From Chryseolinea serpens (GTDB lineage Bacteria; Bacteroidota; Bacteroidia; Cytophagales; Cyclobacteriaceae), in assembly GCF_900129725.1 (NCBI RefSeq), contig NZ_FQWQ01000001.1:2852001-2916000 (forward strand): a DNA stretch of 64,000 bases, given 5' to 3'. A program made the position numbers and the translations under genes. Shown here one piece after another: positions 1 through 10,000 of the stretch. The notes beneath the pieces were generated by a model. It searched no databases, was not told the DNA's origin, and saw only the letters and a program-made list of their open reading frames with translations. Numbering within the stretch: the stretch's first letter is position 1; every line of letters starts with the position of its first letter.

Positions 1-491
<491 letters not shown>

Positions 492-515
492 TTAAAGTAA
501 GTATAAAAAGTCTCT

Positions 516-549
516 CCCGCTCACACCGGTTGCCATCCGGGTGAGCGGG
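516..549 (+). promoter_or_regulatory. Strong hairpin between metY and metX
   Basis: CCCGCTCAC and CCGG pair with CCGG and GTGAGCGGG (one bulged A, 7-nt loop), which would be a very stable stem ending 18 nt before the metX ATG. No T-run follows, so it is not a standard terminator. It could be an attenuator, a processing or mRNA-stability site, or a translational control element. I could not match it to a known SAM riboswitch consensus. Confidence 0.45.
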
Positions 550-567
550 CAGGGTTGACAAGAGTTT

Positions 568-1620
568 ATGGAAAAGAACGATCAAACCTTTCATTATCAG
601 AAAAAATTTGAACTGGAATCGGGCGCCACCCTGCCGGGCTTTCAGCTCAAATACTCCACGCTCGGCAAGCTCAATGCCGACCGCAGCAATGTGGTCTGGG
701 TTTGTCATGCCCTGACGGGCAGCGCCGATTTCACCGACTGGTGGAGTGGGCTTTTCAATGAAGGGAGATTCTTCGATCCACGTCAATATTTTATTATTTG
801 TGCCAATGTGTTGGGGGGATGCTATGGTTCCACCGGCCATCTGTCGCTGAATCCTGAAACGGGTAAACCCTATTTCCATACCTTCCCCGCGCTGACCAAC
901 CGCGACGTCGTGCAGGCTTTTGATTTGCTCCGCCAATCCCTGGGCATCGAGCAGGTGCACACGCTCATCGGGGGCTCGCTCGGCGGACAGCAGGTGTTGG
1001 AATGGGCCGTGCAACAACCCGATGTTTTTCAACACATCATTCCCATCGCCACAAACGCCGTGCATTCGCCGTGGGGCATCGCCTTCAATGAAGCACAGCG
1101 CATGGCCATCGAAGCTGATGCTACGTGGAAAGAGAACGATCAACGTGCCGGCACCGAAGGCTTAAAAGCTGCCCGCGCCATCGGCATGATCTCGTATCGC
1201 TACTACGACACCTATGGCCAGACCCAAGCCGAGAAAAGCGACGAGAAGATAGACGACTTCAGAGCGGCCACTTACCAACGTTATCAGGGCCAGAAGCTGG
1301 CGAACCGTTTCAACGCGTTCACCTACTACAGCCTTTCCAAGATGATGGACAGCCAGAACCTGGGGCGCAACCGTGGCAGCGTCGTAGCCGCGTTGAAATC
1401 CATCAAAGCAAGAACGCTGGTGGTAGGCATTGATTCCGATATTTTGTTTCCCCTCAGCGAGCAAAAATTCCTTACCGAAAACATTCCGAATGCCCGCCTG
1501 GAGGTGATGACCTCGCTCTATGGCCACGACGGTTTTCTGGTTGAGTTTGAACAATTGAGCAGCCACATAAAAAAATTCTTCCTCGAAGACCTCGTCCCCG
1601 TGGAAGTAAAGATCCGATAA
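568..1620 (+). CDS. metX: Homoserine O-acetyltransferase
   Basis: Transfers an acyl group, usually from acetyl-CoA, to homoserine, the first committed step towards methionine. The protein has 350 residues, normal for MetX, and the alpha/beta-hydrolase fold. The nucleophile elbow GGSLGGQQ places the catalytic serine at about Ser137; GIDSDILFP supplies the likely Asp291 and GHDGFL the likely His320. The N-terminal LPGFQLKYSTLGKLN and HALTGSAD are family hallmarks. It lies between metY and homoserine dehydrogenase in the same direction. Acetyl versus succinyl specificity cannot be settled by eye; the MetX family and metY neighbour favour acetyl. Confidence 0.95.
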   Translation: MEKNDQTFHYQKKFELESGATLPGFQLKYSTLGKLNADRSNVVWVCHALTGSADFTDWWSGLFNEGRFFDPRQYFIICANVLGGCYGSTGHLSLNPETGKPYFHTFPALTNRDVVQAFDLLRQSLGIEQVHTLIGGSLGGQQVLEWAVQQPDVFQHIIPIATNAVHSPWGIAFNEAQRMAIEADATWKENDQRAGTEGLKAARAIGMISYRYYDTYGQTQAEKSDEKIDDFRAATYQRYQGQKLANRFNAFTYYSLSKMMDSQNLGRNRGSVVAALKSIKARTLVVGIDSDILFPLSEQKFLTENIPNARLEVMTSLYGHDGFLVEFEQLSSHIKKFFLEDLVPVEVKIR

Positions 1621-1640
1621 CAGTAAATTAAACGAACGAT

Positions 1641-2903
1641 ATGTCAGCAGAAAAAAACAACACCTCACACACCAAACATCGTCACCTCAAGCTGGGCCTC
1701 TTCGGTTTTGGCTGCGTGGGCCAGGGATTGTATCACGTATTGGACGAAACGCCCGGCATTAAAGCAGAGATCAAACGCATTTGCGTAAAACATAAAAACA
1801 AAACACGTCCTCTGTCGGAAGACCTGTTCACGTTCAGCAAAGAAGACATCCTCAACGACCCGGATATCGATGTGGTCGTGGAGTTGATCGACGATGCCAA
1901 GGCCGCTTTTGAAATCGTGAAAACCGCTTTGCAAAACGGCAAAGCCGTGGTCACGGCCAACAAGAAAATGCTGGCGGAACATTTGGAAGAGATCTACCAG
2001 CTTCAGCAACAAACGGGCAAGCCGGTGTTGTACGAGGGGGCCGTATGCGGCGCCATCCCCATCATCCGGAACCTGGAAGAGTATTACGACAACGATTTGC
2101 TCACGGGCATCGAAGGCATCTTCAACGGCTCGACCAACTACATCCTCACCAAAGTTTTCGAAGAACGCAAAAGCTATAGCGACGCCCTGCAGAAAGCACA
2201 GGAGCTTGGTTTTGCCGAGTCCGATCCCAGTCTCGACGTGAAAGGCTTCGACCCCAAGTTCAAACTCGTGGTAGCCATTGCCCACACGTTCGGTGTGTTT
2301 GTGAAACCCGAAGAGGTCATCAACATCGGGATCGACCGCATTTCCGATCTTGACTTGAAATTTGCCCGCGACAACGGCTACGGCATCAAACTGATCGCCC
2401 GCGCCTTCAAAGTGGAAAATAAAGTATTTGGCTTTGTCGCTCCCCAGTTCATCGAATCCACACATCCCCTATACGCCGTTCGCAACGAATACAACGCCGT
2501 GCAGGTACAAAGCGCTTTTGCCGAACAACAACTTTTTGTCGGCAAGGGTGCGGGAAGCTACCCCACAGGTTCGGCGGTTTTGTCGGATATTTCGGCACTC
2601 ACCTACGATTATCAATACGAATACAAAAAACTTCACCAGCCACACGATCTCAAATTCACGAACCGTCTCACCGTCGAGGCCTTTGTGAGCTTTGACGAAG
2701 GAACATCGATCTCCATGAGCGACTTCGAGCAATTCCAGTCGGGCTATGCCTCGCATGGCAAACAATACATGGTGGGCAAAGTGAGCCTGGAAAAATTGCA
2801 GGAATGGTCGGGATGGGATGGTGTGGGCGTCATTCTCGCACCCAATGCTACCCTTACGCCGCAAAAAGAAACGACGAAATCGTTCAGCCTGGCCTCATCC
2901 TAA
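1641..2903 (+). CDS. hom: Homoserine dehydrogenase
   Basis: NAD(P)-dependent reduction of aspartate semialdehyde to homoserine, the precursor of methionine and threonine. The Rossmann motif GFGCVGQ is at residues 22-28; the catalytic domain contains EGAVCGAIPIIRNL, NGSTNYIL and DPSLDVKGFDPKFKL, the last carrying the conserved acidic and lysine residues. At 420 residues it is a monofunctional enzyme without a fused aspartokinase; I see no clear ACT domain. It starts 20 bp after metX, so it directly feeds MetX in the same transcript. It ends 32 bp before the convergent sensor kinase, without an obvious terminator. Confidence 0.93.
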   Translation: MSAEKNNTSHTKHRHLKLGLFGFGCVGQGLYHVLDETPGIKAEIKRICVKHKNKTRPLSEDLFTFSKEDILNDPDIDVVVELIDDAKAAFEIVKTALQNGKAVVTANKKMLAEHLEEIYQLQQQTGKPVLYEGAVCGAIPIIRNLEEYYDNDLLTGIEGIFNGSTNYILTKVFEERKSYSDALQKAQELGFAESDPSLDVKGFDPKFKLVVAIAHTFGVFVKPEEVINIGIDRISDLDLKFARDNGYGIKLIARAFKVENKVFGFVAPQFIESTHPLYAVRNEYNAVQVQSAFAEQQLFVGKGAGSYPTGSAVLSDISALTYDYQYEYKKLHQPHDLKFTNRLTVEAFVSFDEGTSISMSDFEQFQSGYASHGKQYMVGKVSLEKLQEWSGWDGVGVILAPNATLTPQKETTKSFSLASS

Positions 2904-2935
2904 AGCGAGCCAAAAAGCATTCCATAAAAGAAGGA

Positions 2936-4657
2936 TCAGATAAGTTCGGGGATGGCCAGCTTCACGGTTGTGCCCCGGCCCACTTCCGACTCGATGTCGA
3001 TGTGACCGTTCAGTTTGTCGATGGCTTCCTTCACGATGTAGAGGCCCAGGCCTGAGCCGGCGCCGTCGTCGGTGGCGCGATAGAACATTTTGTAGATATT
3101 CGGCAGGTGGTCTTTTTCAATACCCTTGCCGTTGTCTTCGATGGCCAGCGTGGCCAGGTGCTCCCGGATCTCCACGTTTACCTTGATGACGGGATCTTTG
3201 CCATTGCGATAGCGAATGGAATTGGAGATGATGTTGTTGAGGATCACTTTCAAACGCCAGCGATCCGAAAAGAACGGGGCCTCCTGGTTGATCCGGATCA
3301 CCTTTTGCACCGATTGGCCCGTGCTGGTGGCGAACTTCAACTGATTGAACGTTTCGTCGATGAGCGGCTCGAAGTGTATTTCTTCCCGCTTTACCTCCAA
3401 ACGCGAATTCCGCGACTGATCCAAGATTTCCTTGATGAAATGATCCTGCTGCATGGCGCTTTTGTGGATCATGTCCAGGTACATGTCTTTCATGATCCCG
3501 TCTGTATCCTTTTTCGCCAGGTTGATCAACCCCAGCACAGATGCGATGGGTGCGCGAAGGTCGTGCGAAACACTGTAGACAAAATTGTCGAGTTCGGTGT
3601 TGCGCTTGCTCAGCTCGGTGTTGGTACGTTGTATTTTTTCTTCGGCGTTTTTGCGCGTCACGATTTCCTCGTTGAGGGCGCGGGTGCGTTCCTGCACCAT
3701 CGCTTCCAGGTTCTCGTTAAATTCCAGGAGTTTATTTTGAGCTTGGTACCGTTCCCTCACGGTAGCGGAAAGAATGATGGTGCTAATACTGATGACCCCG
3801 ATAAAGATCTGCAACAGCAACATGGAATTGTAAGAGTCCGAAAGCACAAAAGGGCCAACGCCTCCGATGGTCATGTAGATGGACAACAGTGCCGTGATCA
3901 GCACACCGGCGATGGCCACGATCAGTTCGAAACGGAATGCCAACCATAAAAGGAATGGCAACACCAGGAACGGCAGCGCGCGCTCCAAGGTGGCGACCAT
4001 ATAGTCGACCTCCAGCAAGGCAATGATGCCGCCAAGCAACAAGATAAAAATACCAACCTCGATGGCTTTCCCTGTCGTGAGACGAACATGGATCTTCCTC
4101 GAGCAAGCCAGGATGAACGGCGTGAACAACAGGATACCCACCACGTTTCCAACCCACGACGAAATGCCCGTGCGCAACAGGTTGTCTGACGACACCACAT
4201 CGTTGATGTACAATCCCCACGTGCTAATGCCCGCCCCAATCCAGCACATGATCATGGTAACGAACAGGAAACGGAAGGCATTCTTCGCACTCCGAAACGG
4301 GAAGTCGTCTCTGATCCATTTCTTCACCAGGTACGTGCCGGTCACGGCTTCCAGCGTGTTGCCTAAGGCGATGAGGCTGCTGATGGTGATGATTTCCTGG
4401 GCGGGAAGGTGAGGGTTGTTCCAGTAGGCCATGACGTTGGCCACCAGCGATCCGATGGTGATGCCGGGCCAGGAAGACCGGCCCAAAAGGATGATCAAGG
4501 CAAATCCTATACCCGAAGGCGGCCATGTGGGCAAGGCCGTAGACCCCTCGAACGCAAAAAAATAGCCCACTCTGGCAAAAAGATAATACAAGAGGGCCAC
4601 CCCAATGATCTTGAGGTCAAGCTTGTATTTAAGTGGCAGTTTAACGTTCAAAATCAA
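2936..4657 (-). CDS. MASE1-domain sensor histidine kinase
   Basis: Inner-membrane two-component sensor of 573 residues. Residues ~15-300 are a MASE1-type integral membrane sensor with about eight hydrophobic segments, including the MASE1-like stretch LPTWPPSGIGFALIILLG. A coiled-coil linker (~300-355) leads to a HisKA domain with the phospho-acceptor His365 in SVSHDLRAP, then a HATPase_c domain with an N box (NNIISNSIRYRN) and G boxes (EDNGKGI, GSGLGLYIV). No response regulator is adjacent, so it is an orphan kinase. The ligand of MASE1 domains is generally unknown. A TATATTTG -7-like element lies ~20 bp upstream (4674-4681), without a good -33 box. Confidence 0.9.
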   Translation of the reverse strand: MILNVKLPLKYKLDLKIIGVALLYYLFARVGYFFAFEGSTALPTWPPSGIGFALIILLGRSSWPGITIGSLVANVMAYWNNPHLPAQEIITISSLIALGNTLEAVTGTYLVKKWIRDDFPFRSAKNAFRFLFVTMIMCWIGAGISTWGLYINDVVSSDNLLRTGISSWVGNVVGILLFTPFILACSRKIHVRLTTGKAIEVGIFILLLGGIIALLEVDYMVATLERALPFLVLPFLLWLAFRFELIVAIAGVLITALLSIYMTIGGVGPFVLSDSYNSMLLLQIFIGVISISTIILSATVRERYQAQNKLLEFNENLEAMVQERTRALNEEIVTRKNAEEKIQRTNTELSKRNTELDNFVYSVSHDLRAPIASVLGLINLAKKDTDGIMKDMYLDMIHKSAMQQDHFIKEILDQSRNSRLEVKREEIHFEPLIDETFNQLKFATSTGQSVQKVIRINQEAPFFSDRWRLKVILNNIISNSIRYRNGKDPVIKVNVEIREHLATLAIEDNGKGIEKDHLPNIYKMFYRATDDGAGSGLGLYIVKEAIDKLNGHIDIESEVGRGTTVKLAIPELI

Positions 4658-4871
4658 TTAACTCATTATCAACCAAATATAATAACAAAAGAGCCGGATT
4701 AGCCATTCGTCCCGGAACGAGGTTCCATTTTTGAAGCCGAGCTGCTTTTTTTGGGGGTCTAACCGTAAAGCTAGGCTCAATAAAAGGGCCTTGTTGTCGT
4801 TCGGGCAGACCTTTCGAAAAGTATGCAGTGAAAATTCTATCTTTCACACAGAAAATTTTTTAGCCTCTTTT

Positions 4872-6032
4872 ATGGATCTGACCATCTTATTTTCTCCGGT
4901 AGACGAATCACTCTACGAAGACATCACCTCCCCCTCCAGCTTTTATAGAAACATTCATGTGTTCGGCGAGAAGATGCCCGACTACCGGGGCGCTCACATT
5001 GCCCTGTTTGGGGTGAAAGAAGGACGTGGCTCGCTGCAAAATGCTGGGTCGGCTGCTGGTGCCGATGCGATCCGTAAGAAGCTCTATCACCTGAAACGTG
5101 GTACGGGAACCTACCGCATTCTCGATCTCGGCAACCTTAACGTGGGGCACGACCTGGACGAGACCTATACACGCATCAGCGAAGTGTGTCGCATGCTGTT
5201 GGAAGAGAACGTACTTCCGATTGTCATCGGCGGTTCGCACGACCTGGACTATGGTCAATATGCGGCCTACGAGACCATGGACAAACTGGTGAGCCTGTTG
5301 AACGTGGATGCCTTTCTCGACCTGGACGAAAAAAAGGAAGCCGGTGCAAGCCGGCAACACATTCATAAGATCTTGTTGCACGAACCCAACTTCCTATTCA
5401 GCTATACGCACCTGGCCTATCAAAGCTACCTGATCGATCCGTTGTCGGTGTCGGTACTGGAGAAGCTTTACTTTGAGGCGTTTCGCATCGGGCAAATGCG
5501 CACCAACATGCAGGAGATGGAGCCCACCATTCGCAACGCCGACATCGTATCCTTTGACGTCACCGCGATCCGCTCGTCCGATGCCCCCGGAAATGCCCAG
5601 GCCCAACCGTTCGGGCTGACAGGCGAAGAGGCTTGCCAGATCTGCTGGTATGCCGGTCTGAATGAAAAGCTAAGCTCGATAGGTTTCTACGAATACAATC
5701 CCGCTTTCGACGATGCGCACCAGAAGACCGCCGCCGTGGTGGCTACCATGATCTGGTATTTTGTGGAAGGCTACTATCATCGCAAGAACGAGCAGAACTT
5801 CAGAAGCAACGACTTCATGAAATATTCCGTGTCCATGCCTTCCGAACCGGAGGTGCTCACGTTCTACAAAAGTAAGGTAAGCGAAAAATGGTGGCTTGAA
5901 GTGCCCTATCCCAACGGTCGCGAGCGCTACGCGCGCAACAGCATTGTGCCGTGCAGCTACAACGACTATCAAACGGCGGTGAAAGGTGAAGTGCCCGATC
6001 GCTATATCAGTATGCTGGCAAAGCTGATCTGA
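4872..6032 (+). CDS. Arginase/formimidoylglutamase-fold protein with altered metal site
   Basis: 386-residue member of the ureohydrolase (arginase/agmatinase/formiminoglutamase) fold. The conserved GGSHD is present (His123), but the usual DAHxD is DAFLD (residues 146-150, His replaced by Phe) and the usual SFDxDxxDP is SFDVTAIRSSDAPG (Asp replaced by Thr). Two Mn-binding positions are therefore lost, and ordinary binuclear arginase chemistry is doubtful. The ATG at 4872 was preferred to an in-frame start 141 bp upstream because homology-like sequence begins here and a TATCTTTC promoter-like element sits at 4838-4845. No hut or arginine genes are nearby. The function is unknown; it may be a binding protein or use different chemistry. 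Confidence 0.75.
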   Translation: MDLTILFSPVDESLYEDITSPSSFYRNIHVFGEKMPDYRGAHIALFGVKEGRGSLQNAGSAAGADAIRKKLYHLKRGTGTYRILDLGNLNVGHDLDETYTRISEVCRMLLEENVLPIVIGGSHDLDYGQYAAYETMDKLVSLLNVDAFLDLDEKKEAGASRQHIHKILLHEPNFLFSYTHLAYQSYLIDPLSVSVLEKLYFEAFRIGQMRTNMQEMEPTIRNADIVSFDVTAIRSSDAPGNAQAQPFGLTGEEACQICWYAGLNEKLSSIGFYEYNPAFDDAHQKTAAVVATMIWYFVEGYYHRKNEQNFRSNDFMKYSVSMPSEPEVLTFYKSKVSEKWWLEVPYPNGRERYARNSIVPCSYNDYQTAVKGEVPDRYISMLAKLI

Positions 6033-6078
6033 TCTTCATTCTGGAGTGAATTTTCAATTTTCCAGATTGCAACCAACG

Positions 6079-6957
6079 CTACACAACGTTGTTCAGCTGT
6101 TCCTTTATTTTTTCGAGTTCTTCTTTCATCACGACAACGTGCTTTTGAATGGCAGCGTCGCTGGCCTTCGAGCCGATGGTATTGATTTCACGACCGATCT
6201 CCTGGGAGATGAACCCTAATTTCTTGCCATTGTTCTGGGCTTCCCGGGCCACTTGGATAAAGTAGTCGAGATGGGCTTGCAGGCGAACCTTCTCTTCGTT
6301 GATATCGAGCTTTTCGATATAGAAAATGATTTCTTGCTCCAACCGGTTGGTGTCGTAGCCTTCCTCGCCAAAAAAGGAAACTACATTTCCTTTTAACCGC
6401 TCGCGAATGCGCTCCACGCGTTTGGGGTCGAGTTCGTTGACGGCTTTCAATTGCTTGCTGATCTCCAGACAGCAGTCGGTGAGCACTTTCTCCAGCACCT
6501 TGCCTTCGGCTTTCCGGAAATCTTCACACCGTTCGATGGAGGCGATGATGCATTCCCTTACCTTCTTCCATTCTTCTTCATCGGCGCTGTCTTTGGCTTT
6601 GCTTTGCACAACATCAGGCGAGGCGAGGGCAAGTTCGAAAAGACCTTCGTAAGGGGCCACGACGCGGTCGGCCAGTTTTTTCAATTCGGCATAGTAGGCG
6701 GTGAACAGCGCCTCGTTGTAAGACTGCTTGGTTTCGACTTCGCCATAGCGTTGATACTCCACGTTGATGGAGACCTTGCCGCGTTCCAGTTTTTCGCTGA
6801 TCAGGTTGCGCACTTCGATCTCTTTGTCGGAGAAAAGTTTGGGTAGCCTTAAGCTGAGGTCAAGAAACTTGGAGTTAAGGCTTTTCACCTCGGAAGCAAT
6901 CTGAACCAGGCCGTCGTCGGCGGTGCATTGGCCGAAGCCTGTCATGGATTTAATCAT
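6079..6957 (-). CDS. YicC family endoribonuclease
   Basis: 292 residues, full length for the YicC family. It starts with the signature MIKSMTGFGQ, followed by the YicC N-terminal domain (EVKSLNSKFLDLSLRLP) and a C-terminal DUF1732-like region (LDYFIQVAREAQNNGKKLGFISQEIGREINT). YicC of E. coli is an endoribonuclease involved in RNA turnover; the cytosolic role here is by family only. It lies downstream of the large outer-membrane protein gene in the same direction, but a strong hairpin at 7002-7041 separates them, so it is probably transcribed separately. In many bacteria yicC precedes gmk; that is not so here. Confidence 0.92.
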   Translation of the reverse strand: MIKSMTGFGQCTADDGLVQIASEVKSLNSKFLDLSLRLPKLFSDKEIEVRNLISEKLERGKVSINVEYQRYGEVETKQSYNEALFTAYYAELKKLADRVVAPYEGLFELALASPDVVQSKAKDSADEEEWKKVRECIIASIERCEDFRKAEGKVLEKVLTDCCLEISKQLKAVNELDPKRVERIRERLKGNVVSFFGEEGYDTNRLEQEIIFYIEKLDINEEKVRLQAHLDYFIQVAREAQNNGKKLGFISQEIGREINTIGSKASDAAIQKHVVVMKEELEKIKEQLNNVV

Positions 6958-7001
6958 GCAATAAAAATTCTATTTCGTGGATGTCAAGACTGCGCAAAGT
7001 A

Positions 7002-7041
7002 CATAAACATACCTCGCCAACCACGGCGATGTATGTTTATG
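7002..7041 (-). terminator. Hairpin terminator after the large outer-membrane protein gene
   Basis: CATAAACATAC and GTATGTTTATG form an 11-bp perfect outer stem, extended inside by CGCC/GGCG around a short loop. It lies in the 112-bp gap between the stop of the 1202-residue gene (7070) and the start of yicC (6957). There is no long T-run, so efficiency is uncertain. Confidence 0.5.
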
Positions 7042-7069
7042 CGATGGCGAATGACAAAATTGATGACCG

Positions 7070-10000
7070 TTAGAAGTCAAAGCCCAGGGTAACAAACACT
7101 CTCGGTTTGGATACCTGGTAATTTTCTACGGGCCATGCTAGGTCGCCCTTGATGTAATAACCGAACAACACCGTGCGGACACCGAGACCGTAGCTATAGA
7201 GCCACGGGTTCAGGTAGTTTTTGATCTGCACCTTGAAGGGTCCATCGGCGATCTCTTCGTAGCTCACGCTGTTGGTGGAGTTGAACGGCGGCTTGCCCGA
7301 CCAGCTCGTGCCGATGTCGTAGAAGGCAATGAATTGCAGGTTGCGCAGCAGGTTCGAGGAGATGGGACCATTCGACAGGGCTTTCACCAGGGGCACCCTG
7401 AATTCTGCATTGGCCATCATCACGCTGTTACCAAACAAGGTCGCGTAGTCGAAGCCGCGCAGGGAGGTCGCGTATTCCACAAACAAGATATCCTGGTTTT
7501 CGCCGGGGAAGCCCAGTGGATTGGGTTGGCCATCGCTGGTCTTGCCGTTTTTGCGGGTCTTGTTGAACAGCCAGTTGTCCATACCACCCAGCAAATATTT
7601 CTTAGGCGAGTTGCCAAAGAAGGTGCCGGCATATCCACGCACCGCGAAGACAATCTCCTTGTAGATCTTTTGATAGTGACGCACGTCGATCGAAGCCTGG
7701 CTAAATCCGAGGTCGGCGTTGTTCAGGCCCTGGTAGTTTTGGAACGAGATCTTTGCCCGGGTACCTTCGATGAGGTTGAGACCGGTAGACACGGAGTTGT
7801 CGTATACAAGTTCCGCTTTGAGACCGGCATAATAGTTATTCACGGGCGTCTTCGTAGGCGGCGCGGTGGGATAGTCAGCCTCACCCAAATCAACCGATCG
7901 CGCCAGTGCGCCGAAAGGTTTTAACGTGAAGCGAATGCGGTCGGAGATCGGAAGCGAAGCGCTCAATTCTATCCGGTTCAGTGAGTAATGATACAGTTCG
8001 CCTTGCAAGCCATCTTCCGCCGGCTCGGCCGACCAACGTATGCCCTTGCGGTCGACGCGCACGCCAAAGTCGATGAGCGATTTGAGGTATTGGAATTCAG
8101 CAAAGAAATCGCCGTTCTTCAAGTCGACGCTGGTCATCAACCCGCCAAAGAAGCGGTAGTTCTCCAGCATGTCGTTCATCTGCGTCTCGATGGAGATACC
8201 CAGGCCCCGCATCGGGTCTACGAGCATGGACGTGACGAGGCTGTTGGAACTGAATTTCGATTCATAAGGGAACGGTCCGGTGATACGGCTCTTCTCGCGC
8301 GCCTTCATGTAGCGGGTCAGGAACGACTCGCTCGGTTGGTTCTTCACCGCTTCATCCTCGAAGGTATAGTTGTCGGTGTTTACTTCACCGGGTTTCTTTG
8401 GCGTCTGTTGTGTCTTTGCAACCTTGGTGGTGTCTGTCACCGGCACCTGCGGCGTGGATTGCGCAGGAGTCGGCTTCTTTTCTTCGTCACCAAAAACATA
8501 ATTGTCGGTGTTCACCTCGCCGGGCTTGGGTTGCTGGGCGGGTGGTTGCCTGTTTTCGGCGCGCTCAGCGGGAGTAGTTTCGGTCCGCGCTGGCGTAGGT
8601 TCTGTCCGCACCACTGGTGGAGTGGTTACAGGTGCCGTTGCGGGCTTCTTTTCGTCTTCAAACGCATAGTTGTCGGAGTTGATGGCATCGGCGCGGTTTG
8701 CGGGAGTACCCAGGCGGGTGCTGTCGATGGCGGCCGGCGGGCCGGCTTGCACGATAGTGGAATCATGGTGCGCCGGTGGCTGAACGTTTGTGGCCGTATC
8801 CTTTTGTGGTTGGGCCTGGCGCAAACGCGAGTTGAGCAGGTCCTTGATGCTCATGTTCTTATTCTCCTCCTGCTTGCGCCGCTCGCGGATCACGCGCGCC
8901 TGCTGCAAATCCTTGCGCCGTGTAGCGGGCGTGAATACCTGCCGGTTGAGATTAAAACTGCGGTCGACATAAATATTCTCCTTGTTGTCTTCTGTCATCA
9001 CCATGGCCATCGTTTGATTGGCGAAGTTGAGGTCGATGTCTTTGATGCTCGCATTGAAGTTGGTGATCTGCGAGTAGATGCCCGTGGGACGGTTGTATTT
9101 GAAGAGGTTGATGATACCCCGCTGATCGCTGAGGTAATAAAAATTGTTCTCGTCCAAGGCCTGGGGAGAATGGTCTTTGCTGAGCGTGTTGGTGAGGCGC
9201 GTCAACAGGAACTTGGTGCTGTCCAGGTCATAGACAAACAGGTTGTAATTGTTGGTGAGTTTTTCAAACTGGGGCTTTGCATTGGCCCGCAGCGTGTCGG
9301 TGGTGCGGTTTGACGAGAACACGATCCGGTTGGTGTTGGGAATGAACGTGGGGTCGAGGTCATCGTACAAGTCGTTGGTGAGGCGGCGTACGCGGTCGCG
9401 CTTGGAACTCAACAGGAACAGGTCGCTCTTGCCTTCAAAGTCGGCGCTGAGGATGATTAGCCTTCCGTTGCCGGAGAAACTGAAACTGCGGATGTTGCTG
9501 AAGCGTTCCAATTGCCGTGGCAATTTCGTGCGCGTGTTAAAATCATAGAGCCAGAAAACGTATTGCCCGCTCTTCACGCCGATCACACCGAGTGTGGTGG
9601 CGTCCGACCAGGCGATGAGTGGCAGGCTGTAGTCCACCCGTTGTTTGATCACTTTGCTGCCACCGGAGATGATGGTTTTCTCCCGTCCCGTTTCCAGCGA
9701 TCTCACTTTCACAATATAACGGCCCCGGTCGTTTTCGGCATAGGCGATGTTGCGGCCATCGGGACTGATCTTTACCGTGGTGAATTCTGTGGTCTTGTTG
9801 TGTTGCTGTGTGAAGGAGGTGGACGCTTCCGGATCGATGTAGGATTTACTCACCGTGGTTTCCATGTCGGAGTAGAACTTCTGCCACTCCATCAGCAGTT
9901 GTTTGAAGCTTATGCCGAGCGTGATCAGAATACTTTTCTCTTCGTTGCGGGTAACCCGCGTGTAGTTGAGGATATTGGCCACACTGCTCTTCCCGTATTT

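Noticed and set aside
492-567. SAM riboswitch before metX
   Set aside because: Only a single simple hairpin is visible; no multi-helix junction or pseudoknot pattern could be recognised.
4731-4871. N-terminal extension of the arginase-fold protein
   Set aside because: 47 residues without similarity, placed upstream of a promoter-like element; the start at 4872 matches the domain start.
7988-9313. 441-residue open frame opposite the large outer-membrane protein
   Set aside because: Antisense shadow; composition reflects the linker repeats read backwards.
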